From assembly GCA_022059125.1 (NCBI GenBank), contig JAEUWY010000013.1, forward strand, positions 434,001-498,000: a DNA stretch of 64,000 nucleotides, written 5' to 3'. A program made the translations under genes and the position numbers. This document shows, in pieces, positions 23,820 through 35,200 of this stretch. Position 1 is the first letter of the stretch, and each line of letters starts with the position of its first letter. The DNA comes from Corynespora cassiicola. Lineage: Eukaryota > Ascomycota > Dothideomycetes > Pleosporales > Corynesporascaceae. The notes under the pieces are model-generated. The model made no database searches and was not told the DNA's origin. It was given only the letters and a program-made list of their open reading frames with translations.

Positions 23820-24923
23820 TTAAACCTGCTCGGCGCCCCAGCCGGCGTCGGCGTCACTGTCACTAGAATTAGGACATCAAATCAAAATGGCGTCCCTCAG
23901 AGTGCTCAAGAGAAGGGCAGACTTACCGCATGTTGGCCGGCGGCTCGATCGAGGGAATGTACTCGAGGACCACGTATGCGAGACCGACGATGCCAACAAT
24001 GGTGCCCGGGATGATGCGGTACCAGCCGTGGCCAACAATTACGGAGCCAATGAAGACGTAGACTGTGAATAATCAGCTTCCGGGCATCCCCAAGAGATGA
24101 ATCTGCTCTTACAAATGCCACGGCCCAGGAAAGAGAACATGAAGGACGCATAGCGCGCAACTTGTTGAGGAATCTGGAATTCTGCCCACCGTCAGCCCGA
24201 CTCCTGCCAGAGGTAACCCAAGCCCCGGCCCCTCCATGATCGCCGTGTCCATGTCAACTCGAGCGTATTGATACGCTCATTCAGTGTGTTCCGAAAGCGT
24301 TGAAGTGGCCATTTTTGAGCATGAGGAGCGCGGATAATCGACCGGACGTGATTGGGGCAGGAAGACGAACCCAAGAGGGCGGTTGCTGCATTTTAGATTA
24401 GCTGTCGGTTCACGGCGGTTGCTTTTCTAGTGTCCATACCAGCGCCAAAGATTATCAAGTAAACGCCAAGAATGATGTTGGAGCTGCCGCATAGTGTCAG
24501 CACCGGTTCACGCGAGCATGTTGCGCGGTCGAGGCACGCGCACGCTCCCTGTCCGTCCCAAGCTGAACCGCATCATCTCCAATGACGTCTCCTCAGCTTC
24601 TACGCCCAGGGAGAAAGCGTATAGGATATCGCGGAAAGGCTCCGTTGGAGCGCGAATGATGGGAGGATCGGACGAGAAGGATTCCACGGCGTGCGATGGA
24701 CAGCTGCATGCGCCGGGCATACTCACAAGTCGTTGAAGGGGAACAGCTTCGCGACACCGCCGAGCACCATAAACACGGCGACGGCGAAATTCACCATGCG
24801 ACTACAGGCAGCAGTTAGCTTCGATTCCAAAACTCAGGTCGCGCAGCTCCCTGGTTGCCCGACAATGGCAACCTAGCTTGCAGCGAGCTCGGCGAAGACG
24901 CACAAGATGTCGGAGAAGTCCAT
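23820..24923 (-). CDS. TVP15: Golgi membrane protein TVP15 homologue
   Basis: Seven small exons: 24923..24904, 24801..24727, 24483..24440, 24385..24371, 24181..24113, 24062..23927 and 23862..23820; 133 aa. All junctions are GT-AG and in frame. The first exon is only 20 bases and the fourth 15. The product runs MDFSDIFRMVNFAVAVFMVLGG, then KLFPFN, GVYLIIFGA, LEFQIPQQVARYASFMFSFLGRG, YVFIGSVIVGHGW and ends ADAGWGAEQV. Four membrane segments are visible. This is the TVP15/COPI-associated family of late-Golgi vesicle proteins. For exon 1 I used the donor TT|GTGCGT, since reading further reaches a stop and loses the family N-terminus. Function is by family only; it acts with Tvp18/Tvp23-type proteins in Golgi membranes. 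Confidence 0.9.
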
Positions 24924-25516
24924 GGCGGGCTGGTTGTAGAGATGAGGATACCGCAGCTTGGCTTGTTTTTAGGGGACGACGGTGACGATGGGCGCAATGC
25001 GAGATGTAGAAAAAGACACAGTGTTGAGGTTGTCAGGATCGCGACGTCGAACCTTGCAAGCTGCCGGCGTAACAGCCAAGCCAAGCCTCTCGCTTGCACC
25101 TGCTGAAACGTCATAGGGGGGGCTGCCCTTTGATTGGCGAACCCCAGCACCTCTGACAAACACGTCGAGGTCCACGTAACCGCGTGCATCTTCATCACCG
25201 ACAGCGCCCAGGCAGCAGGGTTCGAGTGGCTGTGGGCACCCAGCTGATTGCATGCGGCATGCACCTCGCCATCGTCCACGTTGAACCCAGAAACGGAACT
25301 TTTCTGATTTGCGACCCTGGAGCGAGCCTGGCACCACGCGAGCACCTCCAAGTCCTCCCATGCGACTTACGACGCCCTGCTAATGTCGATCGGCCGCCAG
25401 TGGATCGCACACCTACTGAAATCTACGGACCACTCAACACGATACGCGAGCTATACAGCCCTAGGAGGCCAGAAATTACCATTCAACACCCTTCCGCCGA
25501 CATTCTCCCCCATTCC
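24924..25516. other. Intergenic region
   Basis: About 0.6 kb between two minus-strand genes. Short frames on both strands lack family features; it serves as TVP15 promoter and the downstream flank of the 25517-25921 gene. Confidence 0.45.
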
Positions 25517-25921
25517 TCAACCCCACCCCGCATCCGCCCCCCGTTCCAGCCTCACCCCGCGCTCACACATCACCCCAAAAGTCTTCTTGAGCCATATCCC
25601 CCCTTTGCATTCCTTTCCACGCCACCTCCTCAGCCAACTTCCCTTCTGCTCTTCTTCGCTCTCCATCATGCCCGCATCCCCCGTCTTCGCCCTCGATTCA
25701 ACTTCCCTCGTCCACTCCGCCCACAGCTGCCCCCGACTATCCCCCTCGCCATCCATATTCCCTAGCCCGCTCACAAAGTGCGCATCAGTCGCGTCGTGAA
25801 TCTCCACTCTCCAGCCCCAGCGCTGGAGGTCGCGGATCACAATCTCGTCGGCGGCATCGGGGTTGAGGATTGCGTAGGGGTGTGCGCCAGTGGGTGGTGG
25901 TGGGAAGATGAGGTAGGCCAT
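25517..25921 (-). CDS. Hypothetical protein, 134 aa
   Basis: A single frame from ATG 25921. The N-terminal half reads like a folded domain: PYAILNPDAADEIVIRDLQRWGWRVEIHDATDAHFVSG. The C-terminal half is charged (EEEQKGSWLRRWRGKECKGGIW) and ends DAGWG. No signal peptide, membrane segment or known motif. The coding strand is G-rich toward the 3' end, as in other orphan genes of this window, which supports it as a real gene. Not recognised. Confidence 0.45.
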   Translation of the reverse strand: MAYLIFPPPPTGAHPYAILNPDAADEIVIRDLQRWGWRVEIHDATDAHFVSGLGNMDGEGDSRGQLWAEWTREVESRAKTGDAGMMESEEEQKGSWLRRWRGKECKGGIWLKKTFGVMCERGVRLERGADAGWG

Positions 25922-26352
25922 TTTACTATCTCTTTCTCAGATGCCGGTTTTTAGTAGGGTGAGGGCGGTAGGTCGCTGCTTTTGTTCGTGAGGCATGCGG
26001 TTGTGAGATTTAAAGTGTGACCATCTGAAGTGTGCGAGATATGGGCTGCTCAGGTATGGTGATGGGAATATGTGTCGTGGATGCGCCATATGAATGTAGG
26101 TACCAGACCTTCACGCACACCACACGCGTGAACCGAACGTGGAAAAAGAAAATTATTCACAAATTACACGCACCCTCCAAACTTCCACACGATCGAATCT
26201 TATTGCACTGCCCGCTCGAGGGAGAAGCCACGCACCACGCCACAGATATAGAACACGTATCCAACCCACAAAATAGGCCCAAACTTCGATACAAAGCCCC
26301 AAATCCTAATCCACCTCCCAACACCCCATCCCAACAACGCCAACCCTCCCTC
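25922..26352. other. Intergenic region
   Basis: About 0.4 kb. A C-rich stretch near 26280-26380 is 3' flank of the next minus-strand frame. No gene is supported. Confidence 0.4.
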
Positions 26353-26577
26353 CTACCCACTCTCCCCCGACCCCTGAAACAAAGGTGCCTCCTCGCCCTT
26401 TCTTCCATCACCTTTGCGCTTCCCCGTCAAAATATCCCACACCCGCCCCAGCGCCCCCGAGGCTTGCTCCGCCGTGGTCCTCACTACCTGCGTCATTCCA
26501 GCAGCGGTGCCGCGCGCCGTGTCCAGCACTAGGGTTGCTGCTGTGGTGGGAGCGGAGGGGGTGGCGGGCTGGGACAT
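26353..26577 (-). CDS. Possible small helical protein, 74 aa
   Basis: Frame from ATG 26577. Residues about 14-50 form a plausible amphipathic helix (LVLDTARGTAAGMTQVVRTT and onward to VWDILTGKRKG), followed by a charged Gly-rich tail. Composition resembles small fungal stress or LEA-like peptides, but there is no motif to prove it. Could be complete; no introns needed. Confidence 0.35.
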   Translation of the reverse strand: MSQPATPSAPTTAATLVLDTARGTAAGMTQVVRTTAEQASGALGRVWDILTGKRKGDGRKGEEAPLFQGSGESG

Positions 26578-27026
26578 GTGTGTATGCGCGGGAATTTAGA
26601 GTAATATGGGATATGCGCGGAGATGAGTGAAAAAATCAAGGTTTAGGTGTGTAGAATAGAGTTGCAAGGTAGGGAATTTAGATGTGCTCGGTGCAATTTT
26701 TTTTTCTGGTTAGGGGTTTCTGATGTGGATGCGGGATATAGGTTGACGCAGGGTTTGGTAATGGTCGTGGTGGGTGTGAAGAGGCATAGAAGGATAAATT
26801 GCTGCGGGTGTGCGTGTTGGGGGCTAGGTGGGAATGATGTGATGGTGGTGTGAAGTGGTTAGGATTTGGTGATGAGGACAATAAATGCAGTCGCAGACGG
26901 CGAACGCGTTGTAGCGATTAGTCGCAGTCTGGCTGCAGGGAGAAAAAAAAATGCAAAATTAATTTGATTTGGAATTTTCTATCTACTTCCTCTACCCATT
27001 TCCCAACTCCATTCCCTACCCTCTGT

Positions 27027-27077
27027 CCCAACACTCCCTCTGCCCCAACACTCCCTCTGCCCCAACACTCCCTCTGC
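27027..27077. repeat. Three perfect 17-bp tandem copies in a polypyrimidine block
   Basis: The unit CCCAACACTCCCTCTGC occurs three times without mismatch. It sits in an almost purine-free plus strand (about 26980-27160) that continues with CTACC and CTCTGCC near-repeats. Confidence 0.9.
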
Positions 27078-27160
27078 CCCACCTACCCCTACCTACCCTC
27101 TGCCCTACCTACCTACCCTCTGCCCCTGACCCAGCCCTCTTCCCAATCTACCGTCTACCC

Positions 27161-27585
27161 TATATGGCAGTATATGACAGTATATGGCAGTATATGGCAG
27201 TATATGGCAGTAGATAGCTGTATCCGGTATAGATGGCGGTAAATAGCGGTATATGGCTGTATTTAGTATAGATGGCGGTAGATGGCGGTATATGGCGGTA
27301 GATGGCGGTATATGGCTGTATTTAGTATAGATGGCGGTAGATGGCGGTATTATAGGGCAGTAAATAGCTGTATTTGGTAATATGTAGTATAAATAGTGGT
27401 AGTATATAGTAATACATAGCTGTATATGGCAGTAAATAGCTGTATTTAGTTATAGATTACAGTAGTAGATGGCGGTAAATAGCTGTATCTGGTTATAGAT
27501 GGCGGTAAATAGCTGTATCTAGTTATAGATTGTAGTGGTAGATGGCGGTAGATGGCGGTAGATGGCGGTAGATGGCTGCATATGG
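27161..27585. repeat. Minisatellite of 11-bp-type units (TATATGGCAG/TAGATGGCGG)
   Basis: More than 35 near-tandem units such as GTATATGGCAG and GTAGATGGCGG, with interspersed GTAAATAGCTGTATYTGGT variants, form a higher-order array. Homogeneous blocks lie at both ends (27161-27215 and about 27538-27575), with more diverged units between. Confidence 0.9.
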
Positions 27586-27619
27586 TAAGTGGCTAGATGA
27601 TTATTAAATGTTCAGGTGT

Positions 27620-27720
27620 GTGGCCCTCCCTGGATTCGAACTGGCGACCTGGCGCCAGATGGATTGTGCCCGGCACAACCCACCTGAGCCAAGCCACTAG
27701 CTCGGACCCAGAGAGGACCA
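27620..27720 (-). mobile_element. tRNA-like Pol III element, possible SINE head
   Basis: On the minus strand a perfect A-box match (TGGCTCAGGTG) is followed about 50 bases later by a B-box (GTTCGAATCC). The arms do not pair as in a functional tRNA: the T stem and acceptor stem are both mismatched. The minisatellite lies directly 3' in the same orientation. A tRNA-derived head with a simple-repeat tail is the layout of SINEs. I have no second copy in the window to confirm it. A decayed tRNA gene is the alternative. Confidence 0.4.
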
Positions 27721-28969
27721 CAGTAGAGGGTCTATTGAAGTACTATATATAGCATGGCATTTATCTTCAAGCTATTTCTTTTATATCGTGATTACAACTG
27801 TATTTCTGCGTTTTCGGTTCTGGTTTTCTGGAGGGTTTTCTGGGCGGCATCGCTCTCAACAGTCCATAGTGCTCAACTCTGGGCCGGTTCGTGGTTGAGC
27901 CAAAATATCGTTGTCTTGTTGCCAGACAGCGCCATTCTGGCTTGCCTTGCACAATATACAGTGGGCATGCCAGTGTAATGAACTGCGCGTCGTGATCAGA
28001 GAAGAGCTGAACCACAAAGAGTCTCTTTTCGTTCCTAGTTCATTTGGCATTCGCGTTGGCTGTTCACCCGTGTGATTCCAGGGCCAATGTGTCGGTGGAT
28101 TATGGCATAGCGCAAGCATCAAGCAAGATGATTTTGTGGAAAAGAACAATGGCGCAGTATACGAGGGCAAATAGAAGAAATTCAAGAAAACACTTGAAAT
28201 CGAGTTTACAAAAGCGGAAATAGAGGGTACTGTAAGGCCCCGGGATACCTAGTATTATTTGTCGGCTTCATGAGAGGAAGTCTCGAAAGGCAAGGACCGG
28301 ACGGGACATACAGAATCACAAATGCCGGGCCAGCTAGCTCTTCATCTGGAGACAAAAAATATGGAGAAAGAAGAAAGATGGATAAATATAAAGGAGAGGC
28401 GCCGTACATGAATACACCACCTGTTTCGAGCAGAAAACTCAGATTTTTCTATGGTAACTTACCTCTTAAAAAAACATAATGTTTGGAGACTTAGTGCTAT
28501 ACGATAGATTTACACCATTTGTACCACACAAGAGTGTATCTAGCCCAGTGGCTGTAGGTGTGGCGAACAGCGACATCCTTATCAAGGACCTAGGTAGGCG
28601 TAATGTCTGGGTCGACATGACACATGCGGGTTCCTAGAGAAAATGTAACTGATGAGTGCAAAGAGGAACGTCGAGCCTAATACGAAGGCACTCCCTATCG
28701 CCGAGGGAGGGAGGCGTGCTCAGATAGCTTGAGGTGAGGTTAGAAAGCCGATCGGTAGCTGAATGAGCATGTTCCTGACCAGCTTAGTGGCCGAGACTTC
28801 TCTCTCGGCTTTTCAACGGCACATTATGGTAAGGTGGGGTAAATTCAAACCATTGGCCTTTCCAACTCCGATATCGCAGCCGGGTTAATATTCAATTATC
28901 TGATTAATGGTCCATTTGCCGTACATTATATAAGTTTTAAACAGCCGAAAATCCATCAAATAAAGCAAA

Positions 28970-29080
28970 GCAGCTTTAGCTCACTTGGGAGAGCGCCAGA
29001 CTGAAGCAATCAGGTTCGCCTGCAAACTTCGGTTCTACTCGAATATCTGGAGGTACTGTGTTCGATCCACAGAAGCTGCA
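28970..29080 (+). tRNA. tRNA-Phe (GAA) with a 38-base intron
   Basis: The acceptor stem GCAGCTT (28970-28976) pairs with AAGCTGC (29073-29079), discriminator A at 29080. The D arm is GCTC...GAGC, the anticodon stem CCAGA/TCTGG with loop CTGAAGA, the T arm CTGTG-TTCGATC-CACAG. The intron, 29007-29044, lies after G37, the canonical position. A TATATAAG motif lies about 40 bases upstream. Confidence 0.95.
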
Positions 29081-29709
29081 ACGCAATATTTCTTTTTTGC
29101 AATTTTTTGCAAACCTGTGGTCACAGTAACTCAAAGCAAAAACAGCACAGCTATCTTAATCAAAGTAGCAAGCATGCAGCTGGGCGGGCGTTCTGTGGTG
29201 TTTTTTGATCGGGTTATCTTCTAGCTATTTAGTACAAAGTGTATATATAATTCATTTAACAGTAGCACTACATTCGCCGCTGATCATATATGCATTGCTT
29301 GAACCTGCTTGCTTATGCTTTTTGCTAATAGTGTTGTCAGTCTTTGTTTCTGTAGCGTTAAATAGTGCCCATCCAGCTGCGATGACTTAGGAGGAAGAGT
29401 TTGCTATCAAAGACTAATCAATCATAGATTTTTCTGTAAATACTAGATTCTGCATATGCAGGGAGTGATTTCTCAGATAGTGACAGGAACAATGTCCACA
29501 TTCATTTATTGTACTTTTCGCATGGGGCTGGCGACAAGTTACGCACGGACCATTCTCCGCGTCATCTACTGCACGAGCTGTGGAAGGAGGCCTAACACGA
29601 AACTCAACCATGATATCAGCGCGAATTCTTTTCTAGCGAGATCAATGCTTTGCCTCGAGTATACTAAAATAAGTCCACTAAGGGCGTCACGTTCCAACAG
29701 CTAGCGAAG
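29081..29709. other. Intergenic region
   Basis: About 0.6 kb from tRNA-Phe to the MFS gene. A short T-run follows the tRNA (29092-29097), suitable as a Pol III terminator. No other feature is supported. Confidence 0.5.
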
Positions 29710-31782
29710 ATGCCTCCGTCACCCCTGACAACTCATCGGAATCGTCGCGAGTCCACCTCGGAAAGCCCTCACGATGCCTCGGACTACCCCACGCCTTCTC
29801 CTAGGTCGTCACGATCGTCAGATGACCTTCCGATGATAGGAGGCGCGGATACATATGAATTGCGCCCGCTTGCTTCGGGGAGTCGATCAACGCGACGCGA
29901 TGGAAACGGTGACGGACTCCGTATTCCGCACGCCGAGGACGAGGGTCTGCTCCCTAGCCCACGAAGATTTTCGATAGATTCGGTGCAGAGTTTCGAGCTA
30001 TACACACCTGATGAAGACCACAAGGTGCTCAAGAAGCTGGATAGAAGGCTGGTGGCCTTCATGGCACTTCTCTACTGCCTGAGCTTCTTGGATCGATCCA
30101 GTTAGTCAATCCTGGAGCCCAATGCGGCTGAGCGGAGGAGTCACAAGCCACTGCTAACACATACGTTAGACATTGGCAATGCCAAAATTGCAGGACTTGC
30201 TGAGGATCTTAACCTTAGCTCTCAACAATACGAGTGGCTCCTTTGGGCATTCTACATTACATACAGTCAGTCCATCTTACCTCGTTGCTTGACTGCGGCT
30301 GACCTACCTTGCAGTTGGGTTCGAATGGATGACATTACTGTTAGTCAAATCTCATAGCCATCTCCGTACATTTATCTATGCTCTTAGAGTAGACGGCCGT
30401 TCTGGGACACCCTCTCATATACAAGCTCTGTGGGAGATGCATCGCCACAGTCTGGGTGTCTACTAGAGGCTACCATTCATATGATTCTATATCTGGTCAC
30501 ACCTCTGACAAATACAGGTATCGCGTTGTACCTCCCCATATATATATATCTATATGTATACTGTCTTGGGGTATAATTGCATCACTCCAAGCGATTGCGA
30601 CATCGTTTGGCGTACTTCTTTTCCTTCGAGCTTTACTTGGTATTGGAGAGGCTGCCTTTGGCCCCGGCACTCCATTTTATCTTTCATTCTTCTTCCGGCG
30701 ACATGAACTTGCATTCCGGACTGGAATTTTCATCTCCGCGAGTCCTCTCTCAGCTTCCTTCGCAGGAGCGCTAGCGTGGCTCATCACCAAACTCGGTGAG
30801 AACAGTCCAATGAGCCCGTGGAGGCTTCTATTTCTGCTGGAAGGATTTCCTAGCGTGCTAGTCGCAGTTTGGGCCTGGGACTTTATCCCTGATGGACCTG
30901 GAGTAGCCAAGTGGTTGAGCCCACGCGAAAGAGAGGTTGCTGTGCTGAGGCTACGACAAGAGAAGGAAGAACAAGAAGAAGAGCATCTTCGAGAGAAGTA
31001 CAGCCATGGACAAAGACGTGGAAGGGTCAATTTCCGCGAGGTTTTAAAGACGCTCAAGGATCCAAAGTGTTACCTTACTGCCGTATGCTTGAAGCTCATC
31101 TGCCCATATGTCCTGCGCTGATATCCTATAGCTCATGTTTTTCAGCTGCAATGTCGCGTTCAGCTCCATGCCGGTGTTTCTACCTACGATTCTCCGAGAT
31201 ATGGGCTACGAGTCGATTACTGCCCAAGGGCTATCTGCGCCCCCTTATCTCGTTGCTTTTCTGGTTGTACTGCTTACAGCCTATTTTTCCGACCGACTTC
31301 GCACACGCTCCACTTTCATCATCGTACATTCCCTCCTCGCAACTTTCGGCTACGGCTCAATTGCTGTGCTCGGCCACTACAAATCTTCTTACACTACCCT
31401 CCGCTACCTGGCTCTCTACCCAGCCACGGCCGGGTTTTTCTCTGCCATCACAATCATCATCACATGGACGATCAACAATCAGGAGAGCGACAGCCAAAAG
31501 GGCACCGGCATGGCAATTCTGAATGTAATTGGTCAAATGGGCCCATTGGTGGGAACTAGTATCTTCCCCAAGGAAGACGGGCCATGGTACGTTCGCGGAA
31601 TGACGATTTGTGCTATCTTTATGTCACTCGTCGGAATATTAGCGACAGTTCTGCGTCTAGTACTGCAAAGACAAAATAAGAGATCAAGGGATGAGAAGGC
31701 CAGCGGGGATTATGCCGGTGTCCCTGTGGAAGAAGGGGGCGCAGCAAGGATTGAAAGAAAGCCTTTTGAGTTTATGCTATGA
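29710..31782 (+). CDS. MFS transporter, anion:cation symporter (Dal5/Tna1-like)
   Basis: Five exons: 29710..30100, 30170..30265, 30315..30339, 30518..31082 and 31132..31782; 575 aa. Joins are GT-AG and in frame. The N-terminal 105 residues are polar and Ser-rich, cytosolic. The first membrane segment holds LVAFMALLYCLSFLDRSNIGNAK, the conserved ACS-family signature. Further hallmarks are YEWLLWAFYITYI, PPHIYISICILSWG, FLRALLGIGEAAFGPG and PWRLLFLLEGFPS. A charged central loop (EREVAVLRLRQEKEEQEEE) separates the two six-helix halves. The family imports carboxylates, vitamins or allantoate-like anions across the plasma membrane; the substrate is not readable. Intron 3 (178 bases) is long for this locus and ends at ATACAG|G; a frame inside it could tempt gene callers. 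Confidence 0.9.
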
Positions 31783-32234
31783 AATCACAATATACTGGCC
31801 TTGGATACGAGTTATATGCAAAATGTGATGCAAAAGAAATTACTAATCTCTCAGAGCACGCCTTCCCAAGTACCTAGGTAACAATTTGCCCAGGTGATCG
31901 TGGATAAATATTGACACGTGATGCATATGCGCTTTGACGCACGCCAAGAAGCCCACATCAAGCACCCAAAACGGCAAAGCGCTGCATTACACCTGCACTC
32001 GACCTCAGGAACAGCGTTCTGTCACAACACAGGTGAACGCACAACTTAGATAGTTTGTTTGCTTCTTCCATTATATTCCGATTCGCAGGGCTTCACCAGC
32101 CGCAACGTCCTGTGTAACTTACCTACGTCATCGCCTCAGTTCTGAGCACAGTACAAAGCAAACATGTGCGCATGACACGATCCCTCTATTAGCGCAAGGC
32201 CATTTCAGTTCGTATAGGCTTGCTCTTACCCGAG
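31783..32234. other. Intergenic region, FIG4 promoter
   Basis: About 0.45 kb. Contains CACGTG at 31916-31921. No gene is supported. Confidence 0.5.
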
Positions 32235-35200
32235 ATGACTATCTCAGGGAAGCCCGAGAGCTATGAGCGACCGAGCTCTATTGCCGGCTCCGCCAGAGCA
32301 AATGACTCGCAGGAGAGCTTCCACGAGAAAGGACCAGACTCAGAACGATCGTCATTGGATCTGCGCAGTCCGGAACTTCCAGCCAAAGTCGAAGCCCCTG
32401 CAAATGACTTCAAGCCGGAAGCAGATGTGGAAAGCATCCCAGGGATCCCGCGAGGCGAGACAGAGTCGATGAAATTCAACGGTGAAGAAGAGGATCCTGC
32501 TGTACCGGTATCATTCCAACGAACCTCGAGCCCAACAGCTATGCACAAAACTAAAGGGGCTGCGTACGAAAAGGTTGGAGAGGATGGGATTAACCGGATG
32601 CACAAATTTTCTCTCTACGAGACCAGCACCCGATTCTACCTTGTTGGAGCCGACATAATGGATAAACACTACCGGGTCTTAAAGATCGATCGAACGGCAC
32701 CGCCTGGACACCTCAGCATATTTGAAGACGACATTGTATACGATAAGAGAGAGATGAACCTGCTCTTGAACGCGATCGATGACGGTAACAAAGGAACTGG
32801 CGGCATGAAGTTGAAATGTAGTACCTGGGGTTTGCTAGGATTCATCAGATTCACCGAAGCTTACTACATGCTCTTAATCACCAAGAGGCTTCAGGTAGCT
32901 ATGGTAGGGGGGCACTACATCTACCAAGTCGACGGTACTGAGTTAATCCCACTCACTACGGGGCCCACTTCACGGTTCCAAAAGGACCGAAATCCAGAGG
33001 AAGCACGATTCCTGGGGATTCTCAACAACCTGGACTTTACGAGATACTTTTATTTCAGCTACTCTTACAACATCACCAGGAGTCTCCAGCAAAACATCAT
33101 TCGCGAGAGGATCGCGATCAATGAGGGCCGAGCCCACCCAAATAGGGACTTTCAGGATATGTTTGTTTGGAATAACTATCTCCTCGAGCCAGCACGTGAG
33201 ACACTCAAGAATGTGTATGATTGGTGCCATCCAGTGATACATGGATACATTGATCAGTCATCAATCAACGTTTTCGGTCGTAGAGTGTACATCACCATCT
33301 TCGCAAGGAGGTCCAGATTTTTTGCCGGTGCTCGTTTCTTGAAGCGAGGTGCAAATGACTTGGGCTATGTTGCCAATGATGTTGAAACCGAGCAGATAGT
33401 TTCAGAAGCTCTGAACACCTCTTTTCACGCTCCTGGACCTCGACTGTACGCAAATCCTACATACACATCATATGTGCAGCATAGAGGCAGCATTCCATTG
33501 TATTGGACCCAAGATGCTGCTGGTGTTACGCCGAAGCCGGACATTGATCTCAATCTCATAGATCCCTTCTACAGTCCGGCAGCCTTGCATTTTGATCATC
33601 TCTTTGAGAGGTACGGAGCTCCAGTTTACGTACTAAATCTGATCAAAGCACGAGAACGGACACCACGTGAATCGAAGCTTCTTCATGAATACAAGGATGC
33701 CATCGATTACCTCAACCAGTCCCTTCCCAAGGATAAGCAGGTAATCTATGATCATTTCGACATGGCCAGAGCTTCCAAGACCCGCGGACAAGATGTAATT
33801 GGGTCCTTGGAAAACCGAGCGGAGAAAGTGCTTCGTTTAACGGGCTTCTTCCATAATGGCGACACCGAATTCGACTCCCCGCAAGTACAGAATGGCGTCG
33901 TACGGACCAACTGTATTGACTGCCTTGATCGAACAAATGCAGCGCAATTTGTTATTGGTAAAAGGGCACTTGGTCGTCAGCTCCAGGCGCTCGGTGTGAT
34001 TGCGGGCACTACTGTCGAATATGATTCTGACTGCGTGGATATATTCACACACATGTTTCACGGACATGGAGACGCTATCGCCATACAGTACGGCGGTTCT
34101 CACCTGGTCAATACCATGGCTACATATCGAAAGATCAATCAATGGCAAAGCAGTTCTAGAGACATGGTTGAAAGCTTTAAACGCTACTACCATAACTCAT
34201 TCTTGGATTCGCAGCGACAGGAGGCTTACAACCTCTTCCTTGGAAACTACATCTTTTCCCAGGGCCAGCCTATGCTTTGGGATCTGCAAACCGATTATTA
34301 TCTCCACCACGAAGATCCACGATCGTGGCTACACAAGCCTCGGAGGAACTACATTCATTGGTACACACCAGAGTTTCTGGAGCCGCGCTTCCTTCCACCT
34401 TCGACAATCTCGCCGAAAGAACAGAAGGAAATTGCGGCAGGAGGTGTGGCACCTCATGATGACTATTGGCTTGAATACTACCGCCCTCTAGCCATCTCTT
34501 CATTCCTGAAGATTTTTGCTTTCCGACTTAATTGTCCACCGAAGGAAGCCAAAGACAGCTCGTATCCCGCCCGAAAAGATGACATGTCGCCATTCGTGAT
34601 ACGCAAGAAGCAACATGACCACGAATCACCTGGAAAGGGCAACAAAAAGCCTCACAGGAAAGGAGTGACGATTGTCGATCCATCTAGTGATACAGAATCC
34701 CAGCAAAACAGCATCATTGCACGGCGCCGGAGAGATATGCATCTTGCTATTCCAGAACACGGCTCGCCTCTCAAGCAATCGATTCTTCGGGATCCACACT
34801 TCGAGACAGGACCTATGTCTGCACCTCCTACGACTGGCACGTTTTCACTGTCAACCTCCACAATTACAGGTCTCACAAGCAGCATGAGGAACAACTTTAA
34901 GCCTGCCGACAAAGCCCTTATCAACCAGTGGACCCTGACCCAATTCTACGAAAACAGCCTCAATCCGAGCGTCAGCGCCCCGGAAGAGGAAGAATACACC
35001 CGCTACGTCGAACACCCCCTCCAACTCCCCCTGGTCGTAAGCTCCGAAACCCCCTCAGCCGACGACCCTAGCGCCCTCGAATTCCACGAATACCTCTGCA
35101 TGGATGACAAAGGCCTCCAAGACCTCCACCTCCAAGCCCAGCAAAGCCGCGCCGCCGACTCAGACGAAGCCGACCGCCGCGCCACCCTCGCCGACCTCCC

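Larger units (their letters stand above)
26578..28969. other. Repeat-rich, gene-poor region
   Basis: About 2.4 kb carrying the polypyrimidine block, minisatellite and tRNA-like element listed separately, then ordinary AT-rich DNA leading to the tRNA-Phe promoter (TATATAAG near 28927). No protein gene is supported; short frames near 27767-28185 lack known domains. Confidence 0.55.

Noticed and set aside
24880..24903. Longer first exon of TVP15 reading FAELAAS
   Set aside because: It runs into a TAG, has no GT donor before it, and lacks the family N-terminus; the donor at 24903 gives DIFRMVNFAV.
30378..30510. Possible extra exon in MFS intron 3
   Set aside because: Including it breaks the conserved join MTLL-YRVVPPHIY; a single 178-base intron fits better.
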